Under the pieces are notes generated by a model that ran no database searches, had not been told where the DNA came from, and saw nothing but the letters and a program-made list of their open reading frames with translations. From an uncultured Candidatus Saccharibacteria bacterium (GTDB lineage: Bacteria; Patescibacteriota; Saccharimonadia; Saccharimonadales; Saccharimonadaceae), in NCBI GenBank assembly GCA_947305705.1, contig CAMZEB010000002.1:16115-80114 (forward strand): a stretch of 64,000 nucleotides of DNA, in the 5' to 3' direction. Positions 44,254-52,693 of the stretch are shown here, one piece after another. The first letter of the stretch is position 1. Every line of letters begins with the position of its first letter. The position numbers and the translations under genes are program-made.

Positions 44254-47088
44254 ATGGAGTACATTATTCATTTTCTTGCTACGCCGATTGTCTGGATTAC
44301 TATTGTTGTTGTTCTTGTTATCCTTACCTATCGCAATTACAAAAAGATTAACCGCCTCAAAGTCATCAATGTAGACTCTGTTCTTTTGATGCTCGAGATT
44401 CCGAAAGATAATGACAAAAAAGAGCTCAGCGCTGAGCAGCTTTTTGCCTCTCTACACGGCATCCTACGTGACGCAAACGCTCTCAAACATTCCGGCGGCG
44501 TCCAAGAGCATCTCTCTTTCGAGATCGCATCAACCGGCAACCAGATCCGCTTCTTCGTTTGGGTGCCAAAAATCTACCAGTCATTCGTCGAAGGGCAGAT
44601 TTACTCTCAATATCCTAGTGTCCAAATTTATCGTATGAAAGAAGATTACGCTGACCGCCGCGACAAATATCCAGTCAGCTACAGCTCCGAAATCTCCCTT
44701 ATTTACGATGATTCTTTGCCAATAAAGACCTTCGAATCTTTCGAAGTTGACCCACTCGCCGGTATCACTGGTACGCTCGCGAAGCTTAATCCGAACGGTG
44801 GCGAAGAGCTTTGGATTCAAATCCTTACTCGCCCAATCGCCGACGATTGGCACACTAAGACCGACAAATGGGTTCAAAAAATCAAAGCTGGCAAATCTTT
44901 CAGTCTCGGCAGCATTGATTTTGCTTGGTTCGCGCAAATTTTCGCTGCACTCTGGCGCCCACCAGAGGGAGGCACGAAGTCCGAAGTAAAAGTCGAGCTC
45001 TCTGAGCGTGCTAAAACTCAGGTTGCCAAAGCCGAAGAAAAAGCCACCAAACTTGGCTACGAAGTCAAAATTCGCCTCGCTTATGTCGGCGAAAACGAAG
45101 TTAATGCCCAGCTTAATATGCAGGCTCTCGTCGGTACTTTTAAGCAGTTCAACTCAACTAACCTAAACGGCTTCAAGATGACCGGCGCCACTTTTGATAA
45201 AAGCGCGCTCGATGCTTACAAAAAACGCCAATTCAGCGATCACGGCTTTATTCTTAATATTTCCGAGCTTGCTAGCGTTTATCATTTGCCACACACGAAC
45301 GTCGAGACACCTAACATCGTCTGGGCCTCTAGCAAGACCGCAGAGCCACCTGCCAAGCTTCCAATGCTTACTGGTAATCCAAGCTACGACGAAAACATCT
45401 CCGCCTTCGGCCTCACCGATTTCCGCGGCATCAAGCACCAATTTGGTATGTATCGCCGCGACCGCTCTCGCCACGTCTATATCATCGGTCAAACTGGTTC
45501 AGGTAAGTCTGGTCTCTTAACTCTCTTTGCATTAAGCGATATCTATCACAACCAAGGCTATTGTATTATCGACCCGCACGGCGACCTTGCGATGGATAAC
45601 CTCAAGTTTATCCCAGAAAACCGCATCAAAGACGTCGTTTATTTCAACCCAGCTGATACGCAATATCCGATGGCATTTAACCCGTTGGAAGTTTATGACC
45701 CAGCCCGCAAACCAAATATCTCTTCCGAGGTTATTGGCGTTCTAAAGCGCATGTTCGGCGAATCTTGGGGTCCTCGTCTTGAGCATATTCTCCGTTACAC
45801 CCTGCTCGCACTTCTCGATCGCCCGAACACGACTATGCTCGACATTTCGCGTATGCTTACAGATAAAGAATTCCGTAAAGAAACTCTTACCTACTGCCAA
45901 GACGTCACCGTTCTCCAATTCTGGAAACAAGAGTTCGGTTCTTGGGGCGACAAGCAGGTCACTGAGTCTGTAGCGCCAATTCTTAACAAGGTCGGTGCCT
46001 TCACCGCTAACCCAATCATCCGCAATATTATCGGCCAGCCAAAGTCTAGTTTCGATATTCGCAAGATTATGGACGAAGGCAAAATTCTCGTCGTCAACCT
46101 CTCCAAAGGTCTCATCGGCGAAGATAACGCCGCTATTCTCGGTGCCTTCCTCGTAACAAAGGTTCAGCTTGCCGCAATGAGCCGTTCAGATATTCCGAAT
46201 ATCGACGACCGCCGTCCTTTCTATCTCTATGTTGATGAGTTCCAGAACTTCGCAACCGATTCCTTCGCCGTCATTCTTTCCGAGGCGCGCAAATACGGCC
46301 TCAATCTCACTGTTGCTAACCAGTACACTAGCCAGATGACCGACACTGTTCGCGATGCTGTCTTTGGCAACGTCGGTACTACGATTAGCTTCCGCGTCTC
46401 CGCCGACGATGCCCCTATCTTATCAAAGCAATTCGAACCAGTTTTCGAGGCTCAAGACCTTCTCAATCTCAACAACCGTCACTTCGTTCTCTCGATGATT
46501 ATTAATGGCGAAAAGACTCCAGCCTTCTCTGCAACAACCCTTAGCATTCCAAAGCCGCCAAACGATCTCACCCCGCAAATCGTCCGCAACTCTCGTATGA
46601 CTTATGCACGCTCGCGCGCCGAAGTCGAAAAAGAGATCAAAGAGGCTATCGAGGCAGCAGAGAAGTGGAAGAAAAACCTCTCCGATTCCGGTCGCGAAGC
46701 CGGCGAACGTGGCGCTGAAAAACCAGCCTACACTGTTGCTAAGCACGAAAAACCAGTCTTTGAATTCACTCCACAGGCCGAATTCCGCAAGCAAAAGATC
46801 TCCCCTTCTCAGGCACAAGGCGAGAAGACCGGCCCAGGCCTCAAGGATTTAGGTGCCCTCATCGCCGCTCAACAAAGTAGCCCAAACATTCAATCATTGA
46901 CTACCGAAGAAAAAACCGCCCCAGAGGCCCCTAAATCGACGCGTGGTGACGATGACGAAGAAGGACGACAAATTATCACTAGCGACAAAAAAGGCCAAGC
47001 CAAAGTCCAAACTATCAAGAAAAAAGGCCGCAAGATCAGCTATCACAAACACGGCAACGAACACGGTAATCACCCAGTTCAGAACTAA
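44254..47088 (+). CDS. VirD4/TraD-like type IV coupling ATPase
   Basis: 944 residues. N-terminal membrane segment (about 8-27), then a domain of about 350 residues of uncertain family, and a P-loop ATPase: GQTGSGKSGLLTLFAL, IIDPHGDLAMDNLKFIP, FYLYVDEFQNFATDSFAVILSEARKYGLNL, ANQYTSQM, with a TraM-recognition-type C-terminal region and a disordered Gln/Glu/Lys tail. Related ATPases move DNA or protein in conjugation or type IV secretion, but no other such gene is nearby. Alone it may pump DNA or protein or act at pili (inference). TAAAAT 44242-44247 leaves 6 bases to ATG, leaderless. Confidence 0.88.
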   Translation: MEYIIHFLATPIVWITIVVVLVILTYRNYKKINRLKVINVDSVLLMLEIPKDNDKKELSAEQLFASLHGILRDANALKHSGGVQEHLSFEIASTGNQIRFFVWVPKIYQSFVEGQIYSQYPSVQIYRMKEDYADRRDKYPVSYSSEISLIYDDSLPIKTFESFEVDPLAGITGTLAKLNPNGGEELWIQILTRPIADDWHTKTDKWVQKIKAGKSFSLGSIDFAWFAQIFAALWRPPEGGTKSEVKVELSERAKTQVAKAEEKATKLGYEVKIRLAYVGENEVNAQLNMQALVGTFKQFNSTNLNGFKMTGATFDKSALDAYKKRQFSDHGFILNISELASVYHLPHTNVETPNIVWASSKTAEPPAKLPMLTGNPSYDENISAFGLTDFRGIKHQFGMYRRDRSRHVYIIGQTGSGKSGLLTLFALSDIYHNQGYCIIDPHGDLAMDNLKFIPENRIKDVVYFNPADTQYPMAFNPLEVYDPARKPNISSEVIGVLKRMFGESWGPRLEHILRYTLLALLDRPNTTMLDISRMLTDKEFRKETLTYCQDVTVLQFWKQEFGSWGDKQVTESVAPILNKVGAFTANPIIRNIIGQPKSSFDIRKIMDEGKILVVNLSKGLIGEDNAAILGAFLVTKVQLAAMSRSDIPNIDDRRPFYLYVDEFQNFATDSFAVILSEARKYGLNLTVANQYTSQMTDTVRDAVFGNVGTTISFRVSADDAPILSKQFEPVFEAQDLLNLNNRHFVLSMIINGEKTPAFSATTLSIPKPPNDLTPQIVRNSRMTYARSRAEVEKEIKEAIEAAEKWKKNLSDSGREAGERGAEKPAYTVAKHEKPVFEFTPQAEFRKQKISPSQAQGEKTGPGLKDLGALIAAQQSSPNIQSLTTEEKTAPEAPKSTRGDDDEEGRQIITSDKKGQAKVQTIKKKGRKISYHKHGNEHGNHPVQN

Positions 47089-47120
47089 AAAAATAACCCC
47101 TTAGCTAAGGGGTTATTTTT
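47087..47120. terminator. Bidirectional intrinsic terminator
   Basis: AATAACCCCTTA/TAAGGGGTTATT 12-bp perfect stem with a 2-base loop, flanked by A and T runs; it lies between two convergent genes. Confidence 0.92.
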
Positions 47121-47136
47121 AATAGGGAAGAGCAGA

Positions 47137-48180
47137 TTATTTTTTCTTCTCTGTTAGCTTCTCTGCTTCTGCTATTGCGCCCTTGCCGTTATAGATATTG
47201 AAGGCAATTGCACCGGCAATCATTGGCAAATAATACGTTATAGCGCGCCAGACGAGCACAAATACGTTTAATGCCGGCCCTGTCACAAAATTGCCAAAGA
47301 AGCCCATAAAGCCCGCTTCCATGCCGCCTGAAGCGCCAGGAATCGGCACATAGCAACCCATCACATATACGAATGAGCTCGCCGTAAAGACATTTATAAC
47401 GTCTAGGTTGTCCGCACAGCCAATCGCAAACGCAATAAAAATCGGCAGTAAATAGTAAGTCAGAAGCGCCAAGCACTGATAGCACACCCCTTTTGCGAAC
47501 ACTTTCTTATTCCTTAGCAGCTCGCGCCCATTCTCGTAATAGTTCTTACAAGCCGCCTCCCACTTCTCGATACGCGCCTTTTTGTTCCGCACGAGGCCAA
47601 ACTTCGCTAGCGCATTAATAACGCCACGCGCCACGATACGGTTAAAGTTCTTCGAAAAGCTCACAAACAACAATACGAGCAATATTACCAAGTTAATCAC
47701 AAAGCCAGTAATCATCATACTCTGCAAGACTGGAACATATTGGAAGAAATGGAAAATCTGATCGAATATCACGCTTATGACCGCTGTCATCATCAAGGCA
47801 ATCTGGAACATCATATAAGCCTGCACCTCTATATTCGCCCCTGTTGAGACCGGCACGCCCTTCTTTTTGAGCTCATATATCTGCATCGGCTGACCGCCGC
47901 TGGATAGTGGCGTAATGCCGCAGAAGAACTTATTGATAAGCCCTAAATACAGCGCAAAACGAAATGTAACGTCTTTTTTGTAGATTCGAATAATTCCATA
48001 AGTCGAAAGGGTATCAAAGAGCATATAAACACAGAAAGCCGCAAGCGACACGATTATCCAGCCGATATTTGATGCAAACAGTGTCCCGACGACTTCATTG
48101 AAATTGTCTTTAAGCGACCACCACAAAAATACCACTGTAATTACGAGGATTATCAAGACATTTAGCCACTTTTTCTTCAT
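47137..48180 (-). CDS. Lysylphosphatidylglycerol-synthase-TM / flippase-like membrane protein
   Basis: 347 residues with about eight membrane segments. The family pattern is clear: AALYLGLINKFFCGITPLSSGGQPMQIYELKKKGVP (the TPxxxGGxP motif), and late GCYVPIPGASGGMEAGFMGFFG (PxPGGxGxxE). It belongs to the UPF0104/AglD2 group of flippase-like proteins; cargo unknown, possibly a lipid or polyprenyl-linked sugar, in line with the glycosyltransferase 3 kb away. Start 48180 chosen as MKKKW at the first membrane segment; TATAAT (minus, 48199-48194) leaves 13 bases. Confidence 0.85.
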   Translation of the reverse strand: MKKKWLNVLIILVITVVFLWWSLKDNFNEVVGTLFASNIGWIIVSLAAFCVYMLFDTLSTYGIIRIYKKDVTFRFALYLGLINKFFCGITPLSSGGQPMQIYELKKKGVPVSTGANIEVQAYMMFQIALMMTAVISVIFDQIFHFFQYVPVLQSMMITGFVINLVILLVLLFVSFSKNFNRIVARGVINALAKFGLVRNKKARIEKWEAACKNYYENGRELLRNKKVFAKGVCYQCLALLTYYLLPIFIAFAIGCADNLDVINVFTASSFVYVMGCYVPIPGASGGMEAGFMGFFGNFVTGPALNVFVLVWRAITYYLPMIAGAIAFNIYNGKGAIAEAEKLTEKKK

Positions 48181-48225
48181 AAAGCTAATATCTATTATAG
48201 CAAAAATTTTCACGGCCGTGATAAA

Positions 48226-49061
48226 ACAAAAACCGAACAGGGAAGTCACAGGGAAGCGATTCCCTAATTCCACCCCTGTTACGGTCAATCCCTACCCCTG
48301 TTAGATACCATATTTTTATCTGTCGCTCCCCTGTTTCACCCCTGTTAATCCCCTTCACCACCCCTGTTAGTAGTAGTAAATAACAGAGGTAGCAAACCAA
48401 CATAGCCGTTAGAAGCGCCTAAGACACGTATTAGACCAAAAGACGATAGAATACACGACTTTATAAGCAGAAGCGCAATAGAGCGCAAAATAAAGGGCAT
48501 ATACGACAAAAATCCGGCCGGACGGCAGAAACTAAGCATAAACGAGACGAGTGTATATTCGTCTTTTGCCTTAATATCCAATGTCGCACAATGCATATTT
48601 TACGACTATACATATAATGGACCCGGACATATATACAATCGTCGGGCACACAATAACCATTTCTAATAACAGATACGAAATGCACTTTTAAAGCCTGTTC
48701 ATCTCCTTACGGCGCCGATCGCCAAACCCTCATAATTTATCATAAAAATAGGCACTCCCCCGGGAAAATTAATTCGGGGGAGGACCCAGAAGCGCTCAGA
48801 ACAGCTCAGAATTTGCATTTCATATGGTCATAATATGCGCGCCACCCCTGTAAAACCACATATTATAACATATTTTTCCACAGCCTCGCCAAATTCTAGC
48901 CCCGTGAAATGTCGACTTTTCCACAACATTTCACGCGCGCCCAATTTTTTTTCGTCACTCCCCTGCCCATTTGACTTTTTTATAAAAAGTTTTGCAATAT
49001 GCATTTTTGCTCCCCTCCCCTCAAAAATATCCCCTTTCGTTTTTAGAACAAAAACCGAACA
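48226..49061. other. Gene-free region of 0.84 kb bounded by 15-bp direct repeats
   Basis: No plausible coding frame on either strand. AACAAAAACCGAACA occurs at 48225-48239 and 49047-49061. Inside are the 11-bp-phased array (48240-48391), a CTCCCCCG/CGGGGGAG hairpin (48755-48782), two TTTTCCACA strings (48874 and 48917), an inverted repeat GTGAAATGT/ACATTTCAC (48904-48934), and AT-rich DNA around 48850-48875. It lies where gene orientation changes from mostly plus to all minus. Confidence 0.6.
48240..48391. repeat. 11-bp phased repeat array (CCCCTGTTA units)
   Basis: CCCCTGTT starts at 48273, 48295, 48328, 48339 and 48361, with a degenerate CCCCTTCA at 48350. All spacings are 11, 22 or 33 bases. 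Upstream, GGGAAGTCACA and GGGAAGCGATT are two successive 11-base units at 48240 and 48251. Downstream, an inverted copy AACAGAGGTA sits at about 48381. A constant 11-bp phase places every unit on one DNA face, as for cooperative protein binding. Confidence 0.75.
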
Positions 49062-49086
49062 TTAGGGGAGTGAAACAGAATAACTA

Positions 49087-49731
49087 TCACTTAAAGTAAG
49101 CCTTGCCTTCAATCCGCAAATCTACATATTCTGGCGTAATGCCTTTTTCGTCCAGATAACGAATCATCCTCTCGGCGTCCTCAATCTGAACCGTGCTTCC
49201 TCTCTCTGTTGTCATCTTATAATATTCTCCCCTCCCCTCGAAGAATACTAAAATTTCACGCGCCTTCTGGAATGGCAATACAACGTGATCGAGCTTCATA
49301 CTATATTCCTTTGCATCGGCTTCCAAACGCGCCACAAAGACCTTCACGCGCTCCGAAACGTTATTTCCAGCGTTTTCATCGACAATCGCTACTGTCGGCT
49401 CTGTAGGATAAGCCGCCGCAACTTCCGCCTCACGCTCAGCCACGCGCGCCGAAATAAAATTCACCAAAAAATACCCGACCGCCGCAATCAAAACCAACAC
49501 ACTAAGTACAATCACGGCATTTTTGCGCTGCTGTTTTTTGCGCGCCGCAATGTGTTCAAGATTCCGCTGACGAGCATTATTTGTCGCACCCGCAATCGTG
49601 CGCCCAACCCGATATTCGCGCTCGGTTTTCTGCGCAGATGAGGCAGTTTCAGATCGACTAGAACGCCCAGCCTCTTTCTCAGAAGCCTTCTTTTCCGGTC
49701 GATAATTCTGGTCACCACCCCACTTATTCAT
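49087..49731 (-). CDS. FtsQ/DivIB-like division protein
   Basis: 214 residues. Basic cytoplasmic N-terminus of about 70 residues, one membrane segment (about 72-92, NAVIVLSVLVLIAAVGYFLVNFI), then a short outer domain. Its last part (STVQIEDAERMIRYLDEKGITPEYVDLRIEGKAYFK) matches the end of FtsQ proteins, where the final strand reads YxDLRxxGKxYxK. The POTRA domain is too short or diverged to recognise. Place at the end of the division cluster supports the call. Two bases downstream of pgk, with AGGA 12 bases before ATG. Confidence 0.62.
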   Translation of the reverse strand: MNKWGGDQNYRPEKKASEKEAGRSSRSETASSAQKTEREYRVGRTIAGATNNARQRNLEHIAARKKQQRKNAVIVLSVLVLIAAVGYFLVNFISARVAEREAEVAAAYPTEPTVAIVDENAGNNVSERVKVFVARLEADAKEYSMKLDHVVLPFQKAREILVFFEGRGEYYKMTTERGSTVQIEDAERMIRYLDEKGITPEYVDLRIEGKAYFK

Positions 49732-49733
49732 CG

Positions 49734-50810
49734 TTATTTATCCTGTAAAATTTCCAAACCAGGCAAAGATTTACCCGACAATAACTCTAAGCAAGCACCG
49801 CCGCCAGTCGAAATCAAATTAAAGGTTAGTTCGCCATTTTTCTTCAAAACTTCTTCAACGAAACCTGTCGTATCGCCGCCACCAATAATAGTCATATCGC
49901 TACTTTCGCCCATCGCCTGCGCAACCGCGAGCGAACCACGCTTAAAGCGTTCGTCCTCGACCATACCAAGCGTACCGTTCCAGACAATTGTATGAGATTT
50001 CTTTATCATCTCAACAATCTTCTTCGTGCTAATTGGGCCAATATCTAATTTTGCGCCGTTACCATCCTCAGCAAAATCTTCCGCCACATACACATTTGGG
50101 CTAGCGTTTTTATAGCCATCGGACGCAATCTTACCACCGACTACAATCTGGTCAGCAATCGTAATAAACTTATCAATCAACGGCTGTTTATCGGAAACTT
50201 TTGCACCACCAATAATCACTAGGAGTGGACGCTCTGGATTCGACATCGCTTTTTCTAGGCTGGACACCTCTTTTTCGAGCAAGAATCCCGCCACCGATGG
50301 GAGAATGCGCGCAATTGCATCCGTTGAAGCGTGCGCACGGTGAATAACTGCAAAACCATCCTGAACGAAAATATCGGCGCCAGTCGCTTCAACAATCTTC
50401 TTTGCAAATTCTTCCGAATCCGCCTCTTCGTCTGGCACGAAACGCAGGTTCTCGAGCAACAATACGCCACCATCCGGCAACGCATCAACCGCCGCCTTTG
50501 CATCTGGGCCATAAATCATATCCGAGAAACGCACTACTTTGTCTGGCAATAATTCACCCAAACGTTGCGCACACGGCGCTAGCGACATATCTGGCACGTA
50601 AGCACCATCTGGACGGCCAAGGTGAGAAATTAGAATAACCTTGCGTGCACCCATATCTAACGCATAGCGAATCGTAGAGAGGCTCGCCGAAATACGCATA
50701 TCCTCTTGGATCTCGCCATCTTTTATTGGCACATTATAATCTACGCGGATTAAAACAATCTTTCCATTCAAATCTACATCTTGGATTGTTTTCTTTCTAA
50801 AATCTCCCAT
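49734..50810 (-). CDS. pgk: Phosphoglycerate kinase
   Basis: 358 residues, somewhat shorter than the usual 390-400. N-terminal substrate site: VLIRVDYNVPIKDG (family DxN), ISHLGRPDG, LLENLRFVPDEE; hinge and nucleotide site: IIGGAKVSDKQPLIDKF, WNGTLGMVEDERF and IIGGGDTTGFVEE. It makes ATP from 1,3-bisphosphoglycerate. AGAGGA ribosome site; 15 bases downstream of pyk, so co-transcribed. Confidence 0.96.
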   Translation of the reverse strand: MGDFRKKTIQDVDLNGKIVLIRVDYNVPIKDGEIQEDMRISASLSTIRYALDMGARKVILISHLGRPDGAYVPDMSLAPCAQRLGELLPDKVVRFSDMIYGPDAKAAVDALPDGGVLLLENLRFVPDEEADSEEFAKKIVEATGADIFVQDGFAVIHRAHASTDAIARILPSVAGFLLEKEVSSLEKAMSNPERPLLVIIGGAKVSDKQPLIDKFITIADQIVVGGKIASDGYKNASPNVYVAEDFAEDGNGAKLDIGPISTKKIVEMIKKSHTIVWNGTLGMVEDERFKRGSLAVAQAMGESSDMTIIGGGDTTGFVEEVLKKNGELTFNLISTGGGACLELLSGKSLPGLEILQDK

Positions 50811-50825
50811 CGTTCCTCTCCCCTC

Positions 50826-52259
50826 TTATACCTTGCGAATCTGAATGCTGTTCGTGCCGCCCTCTTCATCACGAAGACCAGATACTAACACGACCTTGAG
50901 GTTATCTTTCCCTTCTGGAAGTTTGAGATAACCATCAGCTTTCAAATCTTGGACTGCATCAAATGCGTAATTTTCATCATATTCACGCACGAAAGCGGAA
51001 TTCGCATAAGTGAGCGCTAATTGCCCTGCTACGCGCTTGTTGCTCGTCACTGACACAATTGGCATATTCGGTCGCTGTGCTGCAATCGCGAGTGCCGTTG
51101 CGCCAGTCTTCGTTGCTACCGCGATGATATCTGCGCCAATCTTTTCTGCTAAATCAACTGCTGCGTGCGAAATCGCATTGTAATTCTTATAATTGCCCGT
51201 CGCAAGCGTCTCAAGCGGCATAATCCGCGTATTATTCTGAGTATAAAGAATCACTTTCTTCATCTCACGAATCGTCTCAATTGGATACTTGCCGTTCGCT
51301 GTCTCATCAGAAAGCATCACTGCATCGGCACCGAGAATAACCGCGGTTGCCACATCGGAAACTTCCGCACGAGTTGGTTCTGGGTTCTCGACCATACTTG
51401 CCATCATCTGGGTTGCAACAATGCAAATCTTGGAATATTGGCGACAAAATGCAATCAATTTGCGTTGAACAATTGGCACTACCTCAGCACCAGCCTCGGT
51501 CGCCATATCGCCACGCGCAATCATAATACCGTCGGTCGCCTTTACGATCGCTTCGAGTGCCTCATCGCTCTCAACAGCCTTCTTCGTCTCTATCTTTGCA
51601 ATAATCTTTGCTGTCGAACCGTGCGAGGCAAGAATCTGACGCATTTTTTCGATATCCGACGCAGACTGCACGAAGCTCATCGCAACGTAATCAAAATCGC
51701 GGCTCGCGCCAAACTCAATATCTGCTAAATCTTTGTCCGTAAAGATGTCGCCGCCCAAATCCGTCTCAGGCAAATTCACGCCCTTACGACTCATAACATA
51801 GCCATCATTCTCAACTTCGCACTTGATTGCCGTCTTTGACACAATTTCTTTTACGACCGTGCGAATCTTGCCATCGAACAAGAAAATCGGCTCACCAACC
51901 TTCGCGCATTTCGCCAAGTTGTACTGGACTGGCATATTTTTGCTGCCATCGTGCTCTTTGATTGCGTAATCAAGCACAATCTCGTCGCCTTTTTTCAAAT
52001 CGAGATGATTACCTTTTAGCTCACCAAGGCGAATTTTTGGCCCCTGCAAATCCTGAACAATCGCAACCGATTTGCCACGCTCGGCAGCATACTTACGAAT
52101 AATGCGAATCTGCTCATCGCGCTCATCATAATTACCATGTGAGAAGTTTAGACGAAAGCCATTGACGCCTGCATAAACCATCTCTTTGAGCTTCTCTTCC
52201 TCAAATACAGATGGACCAACCGTCGCTAAGATTTTAGTTCTTTTAAATAGTGTACTCAT
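50826..52259 (-). CDS. pyk: Pyruvate kinase
   Basis: 477 residues. TKILATVGPS, NGFRLNFSHGNYDERDEQIRIIR, KGVNLPETDL, AKIETKKAVE, IMIARGDMATEAGAEVVPIVQRK and the MLSDETANGKYPIETI segment, then the C-terminal allosteric domain. The start at 52259 follows TAAAAT (minus, 52272-52267) by 7 bases, leaderless; an upstream in-frame ATG precedes the promoter. First gene of pyk-pgk-ftsQ-like. Confidence 0.96.
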   Translation of the reverse strand: MSTLFKRTKILATVGPSVFEEEKLKEMVYAGVNGFRLNFSHGNYDERDEQIRIIRKYAAERGKSVAIVQDLQGPKIRLGELKGNHLDLKKGDEIVLDYAIKEHDGSKNMPVQYNLAKCAKVGEPIFLFDGKIRTVVKEIVSKTAIKCEVENDGYVMSRKGVNLPETDLGGDIFTDKDLADIEFGASRDFDYVAMSFVQSASDIEKMRQILASHGSTAKIIAKIETKKAVESDEALEAIVKATDGIMIARGDMATEAGAEVVPIVQRKLIAFCRQYSKICIVATQMMASMVENPEPTRAEVSDVATAVILGADAVMLSDETANGKYPIETIREMKKVILYTQNNTRIMPLETLATGNYKNYNAISHAAVDLAEKIGADIIAVATKTGATALAIAAQRPNMPIVSVTSNKRVAGQLALTYANSAFVREYDENYAFDAVQDLKADGYLKLPEGKDNLKVVLVSGLRDEEGGTNSIQIRKV

Positions 52260-52285
52260 ATCATATATTTTACCATAAACGCTAC

Positions 52286-52311
52286 AAAAACTCCCCCGCA
52301 TTGCGAGGGAG
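52286..52311 (-). terminator. Intrinsic terminator of tRNA-Glu(TTC)
   Basis: A CTCCC/GGGAG stem with inner CGCA/TGCG; on the minus strand a TTTTT run follows. Confidence 0.85.
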
Positions 52312-52324
52312 CTTTAATTCGAAA

Positions 52325-52400
52325 TGGTGATCACGGTGGGAATCGAACCCACGATTGCCAGGATGAAAACCTGGAGTCCTAACCACTAGACGACGTGACC
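52325..52400 (-). tRNA. tRNA-Glu (anticodon TTC)
   Basis: Acceptor GGTCACG with CGTGATC, anticodon stem CCAGG/CCTGG around TTTTCAT (TTC), T arm GTGGGTTCGATTCCCAC, encoded CCA (52325-52327). Confidence 0.96.
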
Positions 52401-52693
52401 AGTGCTATTATTTTAACTTATTTTCGGCCATTTTTCAAGCATATTTCGCCAATTCTCAAATCTAGCCATAAACACTACTAACAGAGATTTTATCGTGCCT
52501 ATGCTTCACTTCGTAGCACGCTCGTCTAAAATACGACTCAGACTATTTGCGTTAGCATCGCTAAGCGAGTAGTAGCTCTTCAGTTCTCCGTGATGCATAC
52601 TCAAAAAACAAGGTCTAACTTTTCTTTATTTGTCTAGTAAATTATAACTTATAAATATTCTTTTCTTTTTCGTCACGGAGAATTATCTAGAAT
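52401..52693 (-). other. Structured gene-free spacer between murG and tRNA-Glu
   Basis: No coding frame of note. An exact inverted repeat TTCTCCGTGA (52584-52593) / TCACGGAGAA (52673-52682) encloses an AT-rich stretch with a minus-strand TATAAT (52646-52641). Local hairpin-forming stretches lie at about 52494-52535 (GTGC...GCAC). It may be the 3' end of the murG mRNA or a small RNA. Confidence 0.4.

Noticed and set aside
48345..48685. Two overlapping minus-strand frames of 74-83 codons
   Set aside because: No start signals, Cys-rich chance-like composition, and one overlaps the phased repeat array.
48800..48870. dif / XerCD site at the apparent convergence of gene strands
   Set aside because: ATATGCGCGCC resembles one XerC arm, but no matching XerD arm stands at the right distance.
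48840..48940. Replication origin, from two TTTTCCACA (DnaA-box-like) strings in AT-rich DNA
   Set aside because: No dnaA, dnaN or gidA nearby, only two boxes, and no GC skew change across the site in the lines I counted.
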